Positions 7,338 through 11,196 of a stretch of 11,196 nucleotides of DNA are shown here, piece by piece. Made by a program: the position numbers and the translations under genes. A model generated the notes under the pieces. It ran no database searches and was not told where the DNA came from. It saw only the letters and a list, made by a program, of their open reading frames with translations. Origin of the DNA: Candidatus Coatesiibacteriota bacterium (GTDB lineage Bacteria > RBG-13-66-14); the NCBI GenBank assembly GCA_014728185.1, contig WJMB01000040.1, forward strand, positions 1 through 11,196, written 5' to 3'. The stretch's first letter is position 1, and each line of letters starts with the position of its first letter.

Positions 7338-7868
7338 ATGAAGAGGAAGCACCTTGTTCTGTTGCTGCTGCTTCTGCTCGTGGTGTTCATCCCGGCCTGC
7401 GACGAGGAGGCCCCGGCCGAGAACGGCGAAGCCGCCGAGACCGGCACCGAGAGCGACGCCGCCGACGAAGGCGCGGAAGTCGTCGACGAGGAGCCCGCCG
7501 CCCCCTTCGCCGTCGGCGACACCGTCTGGGCCACCTACTACGATCCCGAGTACATCACCTCGCTGTCCTGGGAAAGCGCCGAGGTGATCGAGGTCGCTGA
7601 GGAGACCGTCACCGTCGAGTTCCAGGGTTTCCTCAACGAGGGCGAGACCGACGAGCGGGCCTTCGAGTGGGTCTACCCCTACGTCGAGGCCTGGGACGCC
7701 GACGACGTCAAGCTCGGCACCACCGTGGTCGTCAACCCCGAGGGGTTCAGCGACAGCGTCAACTACCCCGGCGAGGTCACCGCCATCGAGATGGACCAGT
7801 ACACCGTGGCCTACACCATGGGCGAGGAGGATAAAGAGGAGAGCTTCACCCTGGACGAGCTGCACTAG
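7338..7868 (+). CDS. lipoprotein with two Tudor/SH3-like barrel domains
   Basis: A 176-residue lipoprotein. Residues 1-20 are a lipoprotein signal: MKRKH, a run of Leu, then the lipobox FIPAC with Cys21 as the lipidated residue. Residues 22-56 are an acidic Glu/Asp/Ala linker. Two similar small beta-barrel units follow. The first, 57-114, has FAVGDTVWATYYD, then SWESAEVIEVAEETVTVEF, then FEWVYPY. The second, 125-174, has KLGTTVVVNPEG, then YPGEVTAIEMDQYTVAYTMG, then ESFTLDEL. The order 'G-x-x-V...W/Y-x-A/G-E-V...x-V-x-F/Y' is that of Tudor/agenet/SH3-like barrels, so a duplicated binding module is likely; the ligand is unknown. GGAGG at 7326-7330 precedes the ATG at 7338. It is downstream of the propeller gene across 71 bp with a hairpin, and a strong terminator follows. 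Lipoprotein status is secure; the fold is inferred from the pattern alone. Confidence 0.82.
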   Translation: MKRKHLVLLLLLLLVVFIPACDEEAPAENGEAAETGTESDAADEGAEVVDEEPAAPFAVGDTVWATYYDPEYITSLSWESAEVIEVAEETVTVEFQGFLNEGETDERAFEWVYPYVEAWDADDVKLGTTVVVNPEGFSDSVNYPGEVTAIEMDQYTVAYTMGEEDKEESFTLDELH

Positions 7869-7914
7869 AAGTGCCTTGATATATCCGTAAAGGTTCCACG
7901 GATCGTCAATACCG

Positions 7915-7940
7915 GGCGGGGATTATAATCCCCGCCTTTT
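7915..7940 (+). terminator. rho-independent terminator of the envelope operon
   Basis: A 22-nt perfect palindrome (7915-7936), seven G/C pairs GGCGGGG/CCCCGCC around an ATTATAAT centre, followed directly by TTTT (7937-7940). It lies 46 bp after the lipoprotein stop and closes the + strand unit. Confidence 0.85.
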
Positions 7941-7951
7941 GAAGGGTGTAT

Positions 7952-7981
7952 AAACGGGCCGACCTGGGGGTCGACCCGTTT
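7952..7981. terminator. second stem-loop, possibly a bidirectional terminator
   Basis: AAACGGGCCGACC (7952-7964) pairs with GGTCGACCCGTTT (7969-7981) across a TGGG loop, 13 positions with one C-A mismatch. The stem ends in A/T pairs at its base, so each strand leaves it through a short T run (GTTT). It may stop read-through of the first terminator or transcripts coming from the right. Confidence 0.6.
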
Positions 7982-7989
7982 GCTTGAAA

Positions 7990-8022
7990 CCCCGGCGGCC
8001 TTCGCCAAAGCCGGCCGCGGGG
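7990..8022. repeat. GC-rich hairpin
   Basis: CCCCG(g)CGGCC (7990-8000) pairs with GGCCGCGGGG (8013-8022), ten pairs with one bulged G and a 12-nt loop. No U-tract follows. It is the third stem-loop in a row in this gap. Confidence 0.5.
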
Positions 8023-8046
8023 TGACTGTCGGCTCGGGGCCGGCGT

Positions 8047-8062
8047 TGGCACATTTCTTGCG
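8047..8062 (+). promoter_or_regulatory. sigma-54 (-24/-12) promoter-like element, rightward
   Basis: TTGGCACATTTCTTGC has the sigma-54 layout: TGGCAC at -24, GG (8048-8049), exactly ten bases, then GC (8060-8061) in TTGC at -12. Transcription would begin near 8073 and run antisense into the 3' end of the dehydratase gene. No + strand gene follows, so function is uncertain. Confidence 0.5.
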
Positions 8063-8103
8063 GAATCCGGGGCGGGTTGGATCAGGATGCCGCCCCGCCC
8101 TGC

Positions 8104-8119
8104 TGCAATAAATGTGCCA
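8104..8119 (-). promoter_or_regulatory. sigma-54 (-24/-12) promoter-like element, leftward
   Basis: On the minus strand TTGGCACATTTATTGCA matches the consensus slightly better than its partner: TGGCAC, GG-N10-GC spacing, TTGCA. Transcription would start near 8093 and run left into the hairpin series, giving a short RNA unless it reads through antisense to the lipoprotein gene. It points away from, and lies downstream of, the dehydratase. Confidence 0.5.
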
Positions 8120-8129
8120 ACGCCTCGCC

Positions 8130-8147
8130 GCCGCTTCGGAAAGCGGC
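8130..8147. terminator. small hairpin after the dehydratase gene
   Basis: GCCGCTT (8130-8136) pairs with AAGCGGC (8141-8147) around a CGGA tetraloop, 20 bp beyond the dehydratase stop on the - strand. There is no U-tract, so it is a weak terminator candidate or a 3'-end stabiliser. Confidence 0.4.
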
Positions 8148-8167
8148 CCTGCTGTGAACCGTTTCCG

Positions 8168-9616
8168 TTAGAAGGTTCCTTCGGCGGGGCGCCATTGGGA
8201 CTCCGGGCAGACCCGGCCGACGATTTGGACGACTCGATCGGTCCGCAGCTCCTCGGCGGTGCGCCAGAGCTCTTCGATCAGCTCCCAGGTCTCCTCGTAG
8301 ACGCCGTTGGAGCGGGCGATGAGCAGTTGAGGATGCGGGCTGGGCAGGCGTTCCTCGGCCAGGCTGAACAGGCGTTCCTGGAGCTTTTCACCGGGGCGGG
8401 GTCCGGTGATCTCGATGGGGATCTCGCCGTTGTCGTAGCCGGAGAGCTCGACGAGCATCCTGGCCAAGTCGATGATCCGCAGGGGCTGGCCCATGTCGAG
8501 GACGAAGACCTCGCCGCCCTCGCCGAGGACGGCGGCCTGGAGGACCAGTTCGACGGCCTCGGGGATGGTCATGAAGAAGCGTTCCATGCGCGGATCGGTG
8601 ACGGTCAGCGGCCCACCGCGCTCGATCTGTTCCTGGAAGACGCCGATGACCGAGCCGCGGCTGCCCAGCACGTTGCCGAAGCGCACGGTGACGAAGCGGC
8701 AATCCGGGTGGCGGTCGTCGGCCAGTCGGGCGACGACCTCGCAGACGGCCTTGCTGGCGCCCATGGCGTTGGTGCTCTCGACGGCCTTGTCCGTGGAGAT
8801 AACGACCACGCGCTCGACGCCGTGGGCCGGGGCCAGTTCGGCCAGGGCCAGCATCGAGCCCACGTTGTTGCTGAAGGCCTCGCAGGGGTTGTCTTCCATC
8901 AGGGGGACGTGCTTATGGGCGGCGGCGTGGAAGATGACGGCGGGGCGGTGGGTTTCCAGGACCCGGGCCAGGCGGCGGCGGTTACGCAGGTCGACGATCA
9001 CGCCGGCCAGGTTGCACTGGGGCCGCCGGCGCAGCAGCTCGTTGTGGATATCGAAGATCGGGTTTTCGCCGTGGCCCAGCAGGACCAGCCTTCCCGGCGA
9101 GAAGGTGATCAACTGGCGGCAGAGCTCGGAGCCGATGGAGCCGCCGGCGCCGGTGACCAGGACGGTCCGGCCGGAGACGAACTCGCCGATGGCCTCCATG
9201 TCGAGCTTGATCGGCGCGCGGCGCAGCAAGTCCTCGACGCGCACGTCGCGCACCTGGGTCAGCTTGGCGTCGCCGTGGATGACGTCGAAGATCGAGGGCA
9301 GCACCCGATAGGGCACGTCGGCCTGGTCGCAGAGCTGGGCCAGGCGGCGCACCGTGGCGCCGGAGGCGCTGGGGATGGTCAGCAGGACCTCGTCGACGCT
9401 CAGCTCCTCGACGTGCTGGGGCAGGTCGATCAGCGGCCCGAGGACCGGCGCTCCCTCGAGCTCCCAGCCCTGCTTGTCCGGATCGTCGTCGAGAAAGCCG
9501 ACGCAGGTGTAGTTGCTGCGAGGGTTGGTGAGGATCTCCCGGGCGATCATCCGCCCGGCCTCACCGGCGCCACAGAGCAGCACACGCCGCTTGGTTCTTT
9601 TGCGTTTGGGGGTCAA
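8168..9616 (-). CDS. CapD/WbpM/PglF-type NDP-sugar 4,6-dehydratase, lacking the membrane domain
   Basis: A 482-residue enzyme of the polysaccharide-biosynthesis SDR family that typically converts UDP-GlcNAc to a 4-keto-6-deoxy sugar for capsule, O-antigen or glycoprotein glycans. An N-terminal Rossmann domain covers residues 11-135 (LLCGAGEAGRM at 13-23, FLDDDP at 41-46). A catalytic SDR domain covers 150-440: GAGGSIG at 156-162, HAAAHKHVPLME at 230-241, STDKA at 274-278, MGASK with Met285 and Lys289, RFGNVLGSRGSV at 312-323, GPRPGEK at 405-411. Met in place of the SDR catalytic Tyr is a known trait of the WbpM/PglF branch. Full-length relatives are about 600 residues and begin with several transmembrane helices; this one starts exactly at the first Rossmann domain. 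The start is TTG at 9616, with an in-frame TGA two codons upstream and AGGTGA as ribosome site, so no membrane part can be added in frame. No transferases are adjacent. Confidence 0.9.
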   Translation of the reverse strand: MTPKRKRTKRRVLLCGAGEAGRMIAREILTNPRSNYTCVGFLDDDPDKQGWELEGAPVLGPLIDLPQHVEELSVDEVLLTIPSASGATVRRLAQLCDQADVPYRVLPSIFDVIHGDAKLTQVRDVRVEDLLRRAPIKLDMEAIGEFVSGRTVLVTGAGGSIGSELCRQLITFSPGRLVLLGHGENPIFDIHNELLRRRPQCNLAGVIVDLRNRRRLARVLETHRPAVIFHAAAHKHVPLMEDNPCEAFSNNVGSMLALAELAPAHGVERVVVISTDKAVESTNAMGASKAVCEVVARLADDRHPDCRFVTVRFGNVLGSRGSVIGVFQEQIERGGPLTVTDPRMERFFMTIPEAVELVLQAAVLGEGGEVFVLDMGQPLRIIDLARMLVELSGYDNGEIPIEITGPRPGEKLQERLFSLAEERLPSPHPQLLIARSNGVYEETWELIEELWRTAEELRTDRVVQIVGRVCPESQWRPAEGTF

Positions 9617-9665
9617 GGTTCACCTGGGCGAAGATGAGTGGCGGCGGTCGATTGTTGCGTAACAG

Positions 9666-9674
9666 AGTATAGCA
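9666..9674 (-). promoter_or_regulatory. extended -10 promoter element for the dehydratase
   Basis: The minus strand reads TGC-TATACT (9674 to 9666), 5 of 6 matches to TATAAT with the TGN extension. A weak CTGCAA lies 17 bp upstream as -35. The start would be near 9659, giving a leader of about 42 nt before the TTG at 9616. Confidence 0.5.
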
Positions 9675-9828
9675 AGAGGTGTGCCGCTTTGCAGTATCCC
9701 GGGCTAACTATTTGTTCGTGTTGGGGTTGAACCGCAATGAACCCTGGGTGAAGGATTGCCGCACACTCAATTCCCGGGGTATTTATTACCCATAAGTTAC
9801 GTAAAGTAACAGAGGGCAAGCTTCTGTC

Positions 9829-9858
9829 GCATAATATGCACTCATAAATGCATGCATT
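9829..9858. promoter_or_regulatory. cluster of GCAT/ATGC palindromes upstream of the antitoxin
   Basis: GCATA-a-TATGC (9829-9839) is followed by the perfect 12-bp palindrome AATGCATGCATT (9847-9858). The same GCAT/ATGC tetramers recur at 9878, 9890 and 9909 in the promoter and operator. These may be extra half-sites for the ribbon-helix-helix antitoxin, or simply AT-rich chance. Confidence 0.4.
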
Positions 9859-9875
9859 ACCGTATCAGAATTTGT

Positions 9876-9904
9876 TTGCATAAATTTAAGCATTGTGCTA
9901 TTCT
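9876..9904 (+). promoter_or_regulatory. promoter of the toxin-antitoxin operon
   Basis: -35 TTGCAT (9876-9881), a 17-bp spacer, and -10 TATTCT (9899-9904) preceded by TGC (9896-9898), an extended -10. Transcription would begin near 9911, about 35 nt before the antitoxin ATG. Confidence 0.6.
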
Positions 9905-9914
9905 TACAATGCTT
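9888..9914. promoter_or_regulatory. operator-like inverted repeat bracketing the -10 element
   Basis: AAGCATTGT (9888-9896) and ACAATGCTT (9906-9914) are perfect 9-bp arms separated by 9 bp that contain the -10. A protein bound to both arms would block the promoter. Antitoxins with ribbon-helix-helix domains commonly repress their own operon through such sites. Confidence 0.65.
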
Positions 9915-9945
9915 CGAGAAGAGAAAAACAAAAAGGGAGGGTAAA

Positions 9946-10188
9946 ATGTCCAGCTATACGGTGCGGATCAACGGCGAAAGCAAGGAGATGCTGGAGCGTC
10001 TTTCCTCGATGCTGAAGCTCAGTCAAACTAAAACCATACAAAAGTTCCTGGAGGAAGCCTATAGGAAAATGATTCTTGAACAAGCAAATCTGGCGTATGC
10101 ACGTATCAATGCTGATGACGATGCGCGCCGAGAACAAGAACAGGAAAGAAACCTTTGGGACCGGACCATAATGGATGGTCTTAAGTAA
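9946..10188 (+). CDS. ribbon-helix-helix antitoxin, partner of MazF-type toxin
   Basis: An 80-residue protein. Residues 4-45 fit a ribbon-helix-helix DNA-binding fold: strand SYTVRING, helix SKEMLERLSSMLKL, helix SQTKTIQKFLEEAYRKMI. Residues 50-80 are charged, ending EQERNLWDRTIMDGLK, like the C-terminal segments by which such antitoxins wrap and neutralise MazF toxins. The start is ATG at 9946, five bases after GGGAGG (9935-9940); the frame opens further upstream but an earlier start would lie inside the operator. The toxin begins 9 bp after its stop. The codons are visibly AT-richer than those of the neighbouring genes, consistent with horizontal transfer. It should bind the inverted repeat at 9888-9914 and repress the operon. 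Confidence 0.82.
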   Translation: MSSYTVRINGESKEMLERLSSMLKLSQTKTIQKFLEEAYRKMILEQANLAYARINADDDARREQEQERNLWDRTIMDGLK

Positions 10189-10197
10189 GGAGTGTAG

Positions 10198-10551
10198 ATG
10201 AGCAACCTACAGCTAATAAACAGGGGTAGTGTTTGGTTAATCAATTTGTCGTCTGTTGGAGCGGGACACGAACAACAAGGTAAGCGACCGGCTGTTGTTC
10301 TTTCCGCAGACATATTCAACAATGGACCTGCTGGTTTATTGATCATAGCACCCATAACAACTTCAGATAAAGGATATCCTCTCCATCATCCGATACAACC
10401 GCCCGAGGGTGGACTTGTGGCAGCAAGCTATATAATGGTAGACCAACTGCGAACCATTTCCAAGCAACGTCTAATCCATATCTTGGGTAATGTATCATCG
10501 GTGACTTTGGAAAAGGTGGAGGGACTGGTGCGAATCCTGCTCGACATGTAA
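10198..10551 (+). CDS. MazF/PemK-family endoribonuclease toxin
   Basis: A 117-residue protein of normal MazF length, a sequence-specific mRNA (or tRNA/rRNA) endoribonuclease that arrests translation when its antitoxin is degraded. RGSVWLINL at residues 9-17 is the first strand. HEQQGKRPAVVLSAD (24-38) holds the conserved E-Q-x-G-x-R-P with catalytic Arg30. LLIIAPITT (47-55) holds the conserved Thr. VDQLRTISKQRL (81-92) matches the D/E-Q-(I/V/L)-R-T-I-D-x-x-R-L segment, and the C-terminal helix is VTLEKVEGLVRILLD. All key positions are intact, so it is probably active. The ribosome site TAAGGAG (10186-10192) overlaps the antitoxin stop codon, coupling the two. Like its partner it is AT-richer than the rest of the window. 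Which RNA sequence it cuts cannot be told. Confidence 0.92.
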   Translation: MSNLQLINRGSVWLINLSSVGAGHEQQGKRPAVVLSADIFNNGPAGLLIIAPITTSDKGYPLHHPIQPPEGGLVAASYIMVDQLRTISKQRLIHILGNVSSVTLEKVEGLVRILLDM

Positions 10552-10589
10552 CCGTTTATTGCCACTTGCATGTAAGCCCTCCATGATGA

Positions 10590-10611
10590 ACACCGACCCG
10601 CGGGTCGGTGT
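10590..10611. terminator. 22-nt perfect palindrome after the toxin gene
   Basis: ACACCGACCCG is followed immediately by its reverse complement (10590-10611), so an RNA from either strand would form a tight hairpin. It lies 38 bp after the toxin stop. No T-run follows on the + strand, so termination would be inefficient or rho-assisted. Confidence 0.6.
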
Positions 10612-10622
10612 GCTCAAGCTGA

Positions 10623-10658
10623 GAACCCGCCCGTAAGGCTTGATGCCCGGGCGGGTTC
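10623..10658. terminator. 11-bp GC stem-loop between convergent toxin and rubredoxin genes
   Basis: GAACCCGCCCG (10623-10633) pairs perfectly with CGGGCGGGTTC (10648-10658) around a 14-nt loop. It sits between the + strand toxin and the - strand rubredoxin and probably serves as a two-way terminator. On either strand only a TTC follows the G/C core, so the U-tract is minimal. Confidence 0.6.
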
Positions 10659-10700
10659 CTGATTACCACAAGCCGAAAGCCGAATGCTCAGTCGGGAAAG

Positions 10701-10862
10701 CTAGTCCACCGGCTCGAAGGCGTCCTTGGTCGCGCCGCACTCCGGGCAGACCCAGTCGTCGGGGATGTCCTCGAAGGCGGTGCCGGGTTCGACGCCGGAG
10801 TCGGGATCGCCCTTGGCGGGATCGTAGATGTAGCCGCAGATCGTGCATTCGTACTTCTTCAT
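10701..10862 (-). CDS. rubredoxin
   Basis: A 53-residue protein with the full rubredoxin pattern. Residues 1-14 are MKKYECTICGYIYD, with Cys6 and Cys9. The middle carries GDPDSGVEPGTAFEDIP. The second half has DWVCPECGATKDAFEP, with Cys39 and Cys42. The four cysteines bind one iron. Rubredoxin carries single electrons in the cytoplasm, typically in anaerobes, to rubrerythrin, superoxide reductase or rubredoxin:oxygen oxidoreductase. The start is ATG at 10862 with AAGGAG (minus strand of 10867-10872) four bases upstream; the stop is TAG at 10701-10703. It lies 173 bp downstream of the indolepyruvate oxidoreductase-like gene on the same strand, so it may be read from that promoter or its own. 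Length and composition are exactly typical. Confidence 0.96.
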   Translation of the reverse strand: MKKYECTICGYIYDPAKGDPDSGVEPGTAFEDIPDDWVCPECGATKDAFEPVD

Positions 10863-10938
10863 CGCTCTCCTTCAGGGGTTGCGTTCAGGGTTGACGGCGC
10901 TTTTCCAGCTCGCGCCGGAGGCGTTTTTCAGGGAAGGT

Positions 10939-11004
10939 CCGTCGGCGGCGGGGCTCAGCCCGGGGCCGCCGGGTGTTCGTCGGCATCTTACACCGTCGGC
11001 GGCG
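10939..11004. repeat. imperfect direct repeat between rubredoxin and the oxidoreductase gene
   Basis: CCGTCGGCGGCG occurs at 10939-10950 and 10993-11004, and both copies continue with similar G-rich, TCA-containing, GCCCGG-ending sequence for about 12 more bases. The first copy also forms a CGGCGGC/GCCGCCG stem (10943-10949 with 10965-10971). This could be a duplicated 3'-end element; no function is evident. Confidence 0.4.
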
Positions 11005-11035
11005 CGGGGGTCAAGCCCGGGCTACGAAGGGCGGC

Positions 11036-11196
11036 CTAGCCCTCGATGCTCCGGGCGACCTCGACGGCGGCCCGGTAGCCGCGCTCGAAGCAGGCCAGGT
11101 TGACCTCGAGGTAGGCCGGCTTGCTCTGCGAGCGGATGCCCTCGCGCAGCACCTCGCCGGGGAAGGGCAAGGCCCCGCTGCCCCCCAGGGCGCCCA
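11036..11196 (-). CDS. 2-oxoacid (indolepyruvate):ferredoxin oxidoreductase beta/gamma-type subunit, C-terminal part
   Basis: The last 52 residues of a gene that continues beyond the right edge; the stop is TAG at 11036-11038. The visible part, GALGGSGALPFPGEVLREGI followed by RSQSKPAYLEVNLACFERGY and ending RSIEG, matches the usual C-terminus of the small subunit of indolepyruvate ferredoxin oxidoreductase (IorB). There an 'LGxxxxxGxLPF' helix start precedes 'AIRxxxPxKYLExNLxAFxxGY'. That enzyme oxidatively decarboxylates aryl-2-oxoacids from aromatic amino acids to acyl-CoA, reducing ferredoxin. A different 2-oxoacid oxidoreductase gamma subunit is the main alternative. The nearby rubredoxin fits the same redox setting but is not proof of partnership. 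Confidence 0.6.
   Translation of the reverse strand, partial: GALGGSGALPFPGEVLREGIRSQSKPAYLEVNLACFERGYRAAVEVARSIEG

Larger units (their letters stand above)
8042..8124. repeat. 83-bp inverted-repeat element with 20-bp arms
   Basis: The arms at 8042-8061 and 8105-8124 are complementary over 20 bp with a single mismatch (position 8057 against 8109). An inner stem CGGGGCGG (8068-8075) / CCGCCCCG (8090-8097) continues the symmetry around a 14-nt loop. Transcribed from either strand it would fold into one long hairpin. No target-site duplication is seen at its edges. Each arm also matches a sigma-54 promoter. Confidence 0.8.
9617..9945. other. AT-richer intergenic region between divergent dehydratase and toxin-antitoxin genes
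   Basis: About 330 bp with promoters at both ends and many short palindromes between. GTAACAGAG occurs at 9659-9667 and again at 9806-9814, each followed by GCAAG within a few bases. GTTAC/GTAAC (9796-9800, 9806-9810) and GGGTA/TACCC (9777-9781, 9787-9791) are small inverted repeats. The right half carries the antitoxin operator region. An open frame on the - strand (9613-9819) shows no recognisable protein features. Confidence 0.55.

Noticed and set aside
8042..8124. The inverted repeat as a miniature transposon
   Set aside because: No target-site duplication or transposase-like terminal motif is visible, and the arms match sigma-54 promoters better; not excluded without a genome search.
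7869..8167. A CRISPR array in the repeat-rich gap
   Set aside because: The repeats are inverted stem-loops of different sequence, with no regularly spaced direct repeats.
8087..9637. A 516-codon open frame on the + strand opposite the dehydratase
   Set aside because: Same reason: low-complexity translation (repeated Asp/Gly/Val/Ala), no motifs, and the opposite strand encodes an intact catalytic enzyme.
9613..9819. A 68-codon minus-strand frame ending at the dehydratase start
   Set aside because: It runs through the predicted dehydratase promoter, has no ribosome site seen and no protein-like pattern; kept only as a note because its stop overlaps the TTG start.

Overview
The window comes from a GC-rich, probably anaerobic bacterium. 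Coding stretches use mostly G/C third positions. The largest protein has an FG-GAP/VCBS propeller, Ig-like domains and a FlgD-like 'SYPNPSSG...GVYLYRL' C-terminus. That build is common in FCB-group and related candidate phyla (Coatesbacteria, Fermentibacteria, WOR-3, Eisenbacteria). The lineage is inferred from domain style and base composition only. A rubredoxin and the tail of an indolepyruvate:ferredoxin oxidoreductase-like subunit fit an anaerobic metabolism.

Layout. 1-878: the possible tail of a + strand gene, then a mostly non-coding, AT-richer stretch with small repeats. 879-2691 (- strand): an S33-type alpha/beta hydrolase and a GNAT acetyltransferase that overlap by 23 bp. 2716-3173: an intergenic/leader region between divergent units. 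3174-7868 (+ strand): three envelope genes, namely a CsgG/LpoB-like exported protein with a C-terminal membrane anchor, a 1146-residue secreted seven-bladed propeller protein with a sorting-type C-terminus, and a small lipoprotein with two Tudor/SH3-like barrels. The first two are 13 bp apart; the third follows after 71 bp holding a hairpin. 7869-8167: a dense series of hairpins, including an 83-bp inverted repeat whose two arms each carry a good sigma-54 -24/-12 element, facing each other. 8168-9616 (- strand): a CapD/WbpM/PglF-type NDP-sugar 4,6-dehydratase without its usual membrane domain. 9617-10589: an AT-richer island with a ribbon-helix-helix antitoxin and a MazF/PemK toxin behind an operator-like inverted repeat that brackets the -10 element. 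10590-10658: two consecutive hairpins. 10701-10862 (- strand): a 53-residue rubredoxin. 11036-11196 (- strand): the C-terminus of the oxidoreductase subunit.

How it works together. The 3174-7940 unit looks like a cell-surface cassette: an exported CsgG-like protein, a large displayed or secreted propeller, and a lipoprotein, ended by a rho-independent terminator. The dehydratase probably feeds an unusual sugar into a glycan or glycoprotein, but no glycan gene cluster is visible next to it. The toxin-antitoxin pair appears to be a horizontally acquired, self-regulated module. Nothing in the window resembles a CRISPR array, rRNA or tRNA. The most unusual signal is the facing pair of sigma-54-like promoters in a palindrome with no obvious gene to drive.
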